Assembly: GCA_031382215.1 (NCBI GenBank)
Contig: JANMYQ010000361.1
Location: 1-64,000 of the forward strand
Length of the DNA: 64,000 nt
Origin: LGRD01 sp031382215
GTDB lineage: Bacteria; Pseudomonadota; Gammaproteobacteria; Burkholderiales; Burkholderiaceae_C
Direction: 5' to 3'
Positions 58,390 through 64,000 of this stretch are shown here, piece by piece (the stretch's first letter is position 1; each line of letters starts with the position of its first letter). The notes below the pieces were generated by a model that worked only from the letters and a program-made list of their open reading frames with translations, did no database searches and was not told where the DNA came from. The position numbers and the translations under genes were made by a program.

Positions 58390-59306
58390 TGCTGGAACTG
58401 ATCCTGCTCGCGCCGCAAGATGCGGTCGAGCCGGTCTCCGACGCGCTGATGGACGAACTCGGCGCGCTGTCGGTGTCGATCGAAGACGCCGACGCCGATA
58501 CCGCGGACGAGCAGGCGCTGTTCGGAGAACCCGGCATGCCGGCGCCGCGGGGCGGCTGGCAGCGTTCGGTGGTGCGCGCGCTGTTCGACACCGAAGCCGC
58601 CGCTGAACAAGCCGCGGCGTTGCTGCTGGCGCAAGACTGGGCGACCGGCGTGATGCGCCAATCGCTGCTGCCCGTGCCCGAGCAGGACTGGGTGCGCCTC
58701 ACGCAGTCGCAGTTCGCGCCGGTCGAGGTGGCGCCGTCGTTCTGGGTTGTGCCGAGCTGGCACGAACCGCCGGCCGGCGCGCAGCGCGTGATCCGGCTCG
58801 ACCCCGGCCTGGCCTTCGGCACCGGCACCCACCCGACCACGCAGATGTGCCTGCGCTGGATTGCCGCGCAGGCGCCAGCGCACGGGGCAGGCTGGTCGCG
58901 CGTGCTCGACTACGGTTGCGGCTCGGGCATCCTGGCAATCGGCGCCGCATTGCATGGGGCGCATGCCATCGACGCGGTGGACATCGACCTCGCAGCGGTG
59001 CAAGCCACGCGCTCCAACGCGCAGGACAACGGCGTCGCGCTGCAGCCCGGCACGCCGGAGCTGGCTCAGGGCCGTTACGCGTTGGTGCTGGCCAACATCC
59101 TGGCCACGCCGCTGAAGCTGCTCGCGCCGCTGCTGTGCAGCCATGTCGAAGCGGGCGGGCACCTGGTGCTGGCAGGCATCTTGGAGCGCCAGGCTGACGA
59201 ACTGAAGGTGGCCTACGCGCCCTGGCTGGCGCTCCAGGTGAGCGACGCGCAGGATGGCTGGATCCTGATGACGGCCACCTCGCCACGGCAAACCCCCATG
59301 GCATGA
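58389..59306 (+). CDS. prmA: Ribosomal protein L11 methyltransferase
   Basis: PrmA trimethylates ribosomal protein L11. It has 305 residues. The N-terminal substrate domain starts MLELILLAPQDAVEPVSDAL. The methyltransferase domain has VLDYGCGSGILAIGAALHGA (motif I) and LVLANILATPLKLLAPLLC. DPGLAFGTGTHPTTQMCLRW is the family signature. ATG 58389 overlaps the accC stop; GTG 58386 is the alternative. accB-accC-prmA is the usual order. Confidence 0.97.
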   Translation: MLELILLAPQDAVEPVSDALMDELGALSVSIEDADADTADEQALFGEPGMPAPRGGWQRSVVRALFDTEAAAEQAAALLLAQDWATGVMRQSLLPVPEQDWVRLTQSQFAPVEVAPSFWVVPSWHEPPAGAQRVIRLDPGLAFGTGTHPTTQMCLRWIAAQAPAHGAGWSRVLDYGCGSGILAIGAALHGAHAIDAVDIDLAAVQATRSNAQDNGVALQPGTPELAQGRYALVLANILATPLKLLAPLLCSHVEAGGHLVLAGILERQADELKVAYAPWLALQVSDAQDGWILMTATSPRQTPMA

Positions 59307-59313
59307 TTCAAAC

Positions 59314-60375
59314 ATGAGCCTGGCCACCCGATGCACCGCCTGCGGCACCGTCTTTCGGGTCGTGCAGGACCAGCTCAAGGTCTCTGAAGGCTGGGTGCGT
59401 TGCGGTCGTTGCGACGAGGTGTTCAACGCGCTCGAAGGCCTGTTCGACCTGGAGCGCGAACCGCCGCCGCCCGGCCCGCTGACGGCGGCTTCGACCGCGC
59501 AAAAGCCCGGGGCCGGGCCCAGCCCCGGCAGCACGCGCGCTGGCGTGGGCTCTGACGACCCCGACTGGCCGATGACCACCCCGGCGGACGATTGGCAGCA
59601 GCATCCGCCGCTCGACCCCATCGGCGCCGACCTGATGTCCACCCGGCCTGGCGACCCGGGCAGCGCGGGGGGCCTCGCACACGAGCACCCTGCCCCGGCA
59701 CGCGACGAGTCGGTCGAGTTTTCGAATGCGCGCTGGGACGCCGAGTTGCTGACCGACGTGGCAGCGCAGGAAACCCGGATCGTCCAGCACGAGCTCGATC
59801 CACTGGACGCCGACGACGATGAGGACGACGACGACGCGACGCGCATCATGCCGCAGCACGCGCCGGAATTCCTGCGCCACGCCGAACGCCAGGAGCGCTG
59901 GCAGCGCCCGCAGGTCCGGCTGCTGATGGGGCTGGCGGTGCTGGTGCTGCTGGCCGCGCTGGGGCTGCAGGTGGCGCACCATTTCCGCGACACCGTGGCG
60001 GTGCGCTGGCCGCAGGCCCGGCCGCTGCTGCAGGAATGGTGCGCGGCATGGAAGTGCACGCTAGAAGCACCGCGCCGCATCGAGGACATCTACGTCGAGA
60101 GCACCACCCTGGCGCGCGCAGGTGCGGCGAGCGACGCCTACCGCCTGTCGGTCAACCTGCGCAACCGCAGCGCCCTGCCGCTGAGCGTGCCTTCGGTGGA
60201 CCTGAAACTGACCGACGGCAGCGGCGCGCTGATCGCGCGGCGCATGCTGTCGGCGCGCGACTTCGGCAGCTCCCTGGCCGCGCTGCCGCCAGGCTCGGAC
60301 ACCACGCTGCAGATGCTGATGTCGACCGGTAGCCTGGCGATCACCGGCTACACGGTCGAAGTGTTCTACCCCTGA
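59314..60375 (+). CDS. Zinc-ribbon and DUF3426 membrane protein
   Basis: The protein has 353 residues. An N-terminal zinc ribbon (CTACGTVFRV, then VRCGRCDEVFNALEG) has four Cys. A long acidic/Pro-rich linker follows. A single transmembrane helix is at about 208-225 (LLMGLAVLVLLAALGLQVAH). The DUF3426 domain is in the periplasm at about 250-353 (RIEDIYVESTTLARAGAASD, then VNLRNRS). Function unknown; the gene regularly follows prmA in betaproteobacteria. Confidence 0.9.
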   Translation: MSLATRCTACGTVFRVVQDQLKVSEGWVRCGRCDEVFNALEGLFDLEREPPPPGPLTAASTAQKPGAGPSPGSTRAGVGSDDPDWPMTTPADDWQQHPPLDPIGADLMSTRPGDPGSAGGLAHEHPAPARDESVEFSNARWDAELLTDVAAQETRIVQHELDPLDADDDEDDDDATRIMPQHAPEFLRHAERQERWQRPQVRLLMGLAVLVLLAALGLQVAHHFRDTVAVRWPQARPLLQEWCAAWKCTLEAPRRIEDIYVESTTLARAGAASDAYRLSVNLRNRSALPLSVPSVDLKLTDGSGALIARRMLSARDFGSSLAALPPGSDTTLQMLMSTGSLAITGYTVEVFYP

Positions 60376-60386
60376 CGGTGACGATC

Positions 60387-61319
60387 ATGGGCGCGGGCCA
60401 GGTCCTGGTGGTCGGCGGCGCCAATATGGACATCATCGCCAGCGCCGGCCAGGCCTTGCGCAGCGGCGACTCGACGCCCGGCAGCGTGCGCTGGTCGCCG
60501 GGCGGCGTGGCGCGCAACGTGGCAGAGAACCTGGCGCGACTGGGCGATGCGGTCGGGTTGATCAGCGCCGTCGGTGACGATGCTCCCGGCCACGCGCTGC
60601 TGGCGGCCACGCGCCAGGCCGGCGTGAATGTGAGCGGCTGCCAGTTGTTGATCGGCGCGGCCACCGCCAGTTATGTGTCGGTGCACGAGCCCGACGGAAC
60701 GCTGGCGTTGGCCGTGAATGACATGCAGGTGCTGGAGCGGCTCACGCCGGCCAGCCTGGAGCCGCAGGCCCAAGCCGTGCGCGATGCGATGCTGCTGGTG
60801 CTGGACTGCAACCTGTCCGATGCCGCACTCGGCTGGGTGTTCGCGCAACGCGGCAGCGCGCCGGTGTTCGCCGACGCCGTCTCGGCCACCAAGTGCCTGC
60901 GCCTGCGCCCCTGGCTGGCACAGATCCACACGCTCAAGCTGAACCGGCTCGAGGCCCAGGCGCTCAGCGGCCTGCCGGTGAACTCGCCAGCCGAGATCGA
61001 AGCCGCCGCGCGCGCCTTGCACGGGCAAGGCATGGCGCAGGTGGTCGTCAGCCTGGGCGCGCAGGGGCTGTACTTCAGCGGCGCCACACAGCGTGGCTGG
61101 CAGGCCGCGCTGGCCGTGCCCGTGCTCAACACCACCGGCGCGGGCGATGCACTGCTGGCCGGGCTGGTGCATTCGCACCTGCAACACGCCGCGCTGCCCG
61201 AAGCGGCGCGCTTCGCCGCCGGCTGCGCGGCGCTCACCCTGACGACGCCCTCGGCGAATCACCCCGACCTGTCAGCCGCCTTGGTGGCACAGTGCCTGAA
61301 CGAACACGCAACACGATGA
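60387..61319 (+). CDS. psuK: PfkB-family kinase, probable pseudouridine kinase
   Basis: The protein is likely to phosphorylate pseudouridine to pseudouridine 5'-phosphate, the substrate of PsuG encoded next. It has 310 residues from ATG 60387; GTG 60378 is possible. The PfkB motifs are VVGGANMDIIASAG, SPGGVARNVAENLARLG and the anion-hole NTTGAGDALLAGLVHSHLQH. The pairing with psuG is the main ground for the substrate. It is part of a four-gene plus-strand run ending with the PhyH gene. Confidence 0.9.
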   Translation: MGAGQVLVVGGANMDIIASAGQALRSGDSTPGSVRWSPGGVARNVAENLARLGDAVGLISAVGDDAPGHALLAATRQAGVNVSGCQLLIGAATASYVSVHEPDGTLALAVNDMQVLERLTPASLEPQAQAVRDAMLLVLDCNLSDAALGWVFAQRGSAPVFADAVSATKCLRLRPWLAQIHTLKLNRLEAQALSGLPVNSPAEIEAAARALHGQGMAQVVVSLGAQGLYFSGATQRGWQAALAVPVLNTTGAGDALLAGLVHSHLQHAALPEAARFAAGCAALTLTTPSANHPDLSAALVAQCLNEHATR

Positions 61320-61326
61320 CCGCGCG

Positions 61327-62285
<959 letters not shown>

Positions 62286-62289
<4 letters not shown>

Positions 62290-63167
62290 TCCACCGCTGC
62301 CGCATCGACGGCGACGCCGCACTGCCTGCCAGCGCCTCGGCCGCGTTCGCTCGCGACGGCGTGATCGTGATCGAAGGCTTCGTTTCGCGCGTGATGTGCG
62401 AGGCGCTGCGCGAACGCGCGCTGGAACTCGTCGCCGAACACGCGCCGCAAGCGCCCGGCACGGTGTTCTCCACCCGCGACCAGCGCCACGCGCGCGACGC
62501 GTATTTCGAAGCCTCGGCCAACCGCATCGCGACCTTCTTCGAAGAAGGCGCGTTCGATGCCGACGGCCGCTTGTGCGTGCCGCTGGAGCGCGCGATCAAC
62601 AAACTCGGCCATGCGATGCACGAGCTCGACCCGGTCTTTCGCGCGTTTTCCAGCGGCCCGCGCCTGCAGGCCGCGGCACAGGGCCTGCGGCTGGCCGACC
62701 CGCGGCTTTTGCAGTCGATGTACATCTTCAAGCAGCCCGGCATCGGCGGCGAAGTGGGCTGCCACCAGGACTCGACCTACCTGTACACCGAACCCGAATC
62801 GGTGCTCGGCCTGTGGTTCGCGATCGAAGACGCACACCGCGGCAACGGTTGCCTGGGTGGGCTGGCGGGCCAGCACCGGCGCGGGCTGAAAGAGATCTTC
62901 CGGCGCCAGGGCGACGGCACGCTGAAGCTCGAAACATTGCAACCCGAACTGCACTGGGACCTGACCGGCCTGGAATGGCTGGAGGTGCCGCAGGGCACGC
63001 TGATCGCGTTCAACGGCAGCTTCCCGCACCTGTCGGAAGCGAACCACTCGGCGCAGTCACGCCATGCGTTCACCTTGCACGCCGTCAGCGCGGCGGCGCA
63101 CTACCCGGCGGGCAACTGGATTCAGCGCCGGCCGGGCCTGGACCCACCCTGGCGCGGGTTCATCTAG
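62286..63167 (+). CDS. PhyH-family Fe(II)/2-oxoglutarate dioxygenase
   Basis: This phytanoyl-CoA dioxygenase-like oxygenase has 293 residues and begins at GTG 62286, overlapping the psuG stop. The iron site is H160-x-D162 in GCHQDSTYLY, with the distal His in NHSAQSRHAFTLH. It resembles PHYHD1-type proteins. Substrate is unknown; translational coupling to psuKG suggests a modified nucleoside or nucleobase rather than a fatty acyl-CoA (inference). The last 8 bp overlap the convergent deaminase. Confidence 0.88.
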
Positions 63168-64000
63168 CGGGCAAAGCGCCGAACCACTGCTCCAGCGCCA
63201 GCAGCGCGGCCGAGCGCACTGCTTCGGGCAGGAACGAGGCCCGCGCCGCGGAGCGATTCATCTCGATGATCTGCGCCAGCGTCAGGCCAGCGTGGGCGTG
63301 CACCGCCTCCAGCTCACCGCTCAGCGTCACGCCCGACATCAGCCGGTTGTCGGTGGAGACCGACACACTCAGCCCCGCCCGCAGCATCGCGCCGATCGGG
63401 TGCGCGGCGAGCGACGCTGCGGTGCCGGTGTGCACGTTGCTGGTGGGGCAGACCTCGAAGTGCAGGCCGAGGCGGCGCGCTTCGGCGATGCGTTGCTGCA
63501 CCTCGGCCGCCTCGCCGCGCATGATGTTGACACCGTGGCCGATGCGCGTGGCGCCGAGCGCGGCGGCTTCGAGCACGCGCGCGCCGTCGTCGGCCTCGCC
63601 GGCATGGCAGGTGAGGCCCACGCCGGCATCGCGCGCGATCGCAAAAGCCTTGGCGTGCGGCCGGGGCGGAAAGCCGCGCTCGGCGCCGGCCAGGTCGAAG
63701 CCGATCACGCCCTGAGCGGAACCCTTGGTGGCACCCTGCCCGGCAAATCGTGCCGCCAGCCGGGCGCTGCGTTCGGTGTGGTCGGGCGGGTCGGTGCGCA
63801 TCGCGCAGACGATCATGCCGCTGGGCAGGGCGCTGCGCTGCAAGCCCCGCAGCAGCGCCTCGACCGCCGCCTCGCCCGCCAACCCGAACGGCTCGAGCAG
63901 CAGCGGTGCGATGCGGAATTCAGCCAGCACGCAACCGTCCGCCAGCGCGTCTTCGGCGGCTTCGAAGGCGACGCGCTCGCAGGCCTGCTCAGAGGCCATC
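63160..64000 (-). CDS. Adenosine deaminase family protein, C-terminal part (5' end outside window)
   Basis: This adenosine deaminase-like enzyme deaminates adenosine or adenine-type substrates. The 280 visible residues include TCHAGE (substrate and proton donor), ATRIGHGVNIM, EVCPTSNVHTG and STDNRLMSGVTLSGE. The N-terminal HxH metal motif lies beyond base 64000. The STDNR motif replaces STDDP of adenosine-specific enzymes, a change seen in subgroups of uncertain substrate. Nucleoside salvage fits the neighbouring psuKG. Confidence 0.9.
   Translation of the reverse strand, partial: MASEQACERVAFEAAEDALADGCVLAEFRIAPLLLEPFGLAGEAAVEALLRGLQRSALPSGMIVCAMRTDPPDHTERSARLAARFAGQGATKGSAQGVIGFDLAGAERGFPPRPHAKAFAIARDAGVGLTCHAGEADDGARVLEAAALGATRIGHGVNIMRGEAAEVQQRIAEARRLGLHFEVCPTSNVHTGTAASLAAHPIGAMLRAGLSVSVSTDNRLMSGVTLSGELEAVHAHAGLTLAQIIEMNRSAARASFLPEAVRSAALLALEQWFGALPAR

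Overview
The window is GC-rich, tightly packed bacterial chromosome with third codon positions almost always G or C. Gene content and order (petABC-sspAB, hisIE-HIT-tatABC, dusB-fis-purH-ruvC, accBC-prmA) point to a betaproteobacterium of the order Burkholderiales, probably near the Rubrivivax/Leptothrix/Methylibium group. That placement is inference from gene order and protein resemblance. No rRNA, CRISPR array, transposase or integrase was found. One tRNA gene (Thr, anticodon TGT) is present.

Layout. 1-7.0 kb, mostly minus: 5' part of secA, an M23 peptidase, a DciA-like gene, tRNA-Thr, sspB, sspA and the cytochrome bc1 operon petABC. 7.1-13.3 kb: mscL, a long DUF1631 gene, a pdxA homologue, a Nif3-like gene and a DegQ-type protease. 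13.3-21.8 kb, minus: tatCBA, a HIT protein, hisE/hisI, a Nudix hydrolase, a DUF815 ATPase, pdeM, slmA, a pyrimidine nucleotidase, a DMT transporter and argB. 22.0-39.6 kb: a large copper (perhaps also silver) detoxification block. 39.5-45.0 kb: a two-domain fatty acyl-CoA reductase, a phasin, a toxin-antitoxin pair, an M32 carboxypeptidase and a YqaA-like membrane protein. 45.1-63.2 kb, plus: dusB-fis-purH, plsC-cdsA, ruvC, an RNase II-family gene, a TonB-like gene, aroE, mtgA, a TlpA-like thioredoxin, accB-accC, prmA, a DUF3426 gene, psuK-psuG and a PhyH-family oxygenase. The window ends inside a minus-strand adenosine deaminase.

The copper block combines cytoplasmic export (CopA, a second P1B-ATPase, chaperone CopZ, regulator CueR), periplasmic handling (a Tat-exported multicopper oxidase, a CopI-like cupredoxin, a CusF-like protein and several small secreted proteins) and envelope export (CusCBA-type RND system plus a second TolC-family lipoprotein). 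copA-cueR and copZ diverge from a region with two promoters having the 19-bp spacer typical of MerR-family control. CueR is the only regulator visible in the block.

The most unusual structure is at the accB-accC junction. A complete copy of the first 11 codons of accC (start at 56929) runs into foreign sequence and a stop. The real accC start follows at 57040 and encodes the same 11 residues with seven wobble-changed codons, followed by codons atypical for this genome. This looks like a tiny insertion that replaced the 5' end of its target gene. Other points: three TTGA stop/start overlaps implying TTG initiation, a low-complexity insert in the MtgA catalytic domain, a compact two-domain-like multicopper oxidase, and a cusA frame that runs 51 bp into the convergent reductase gene.
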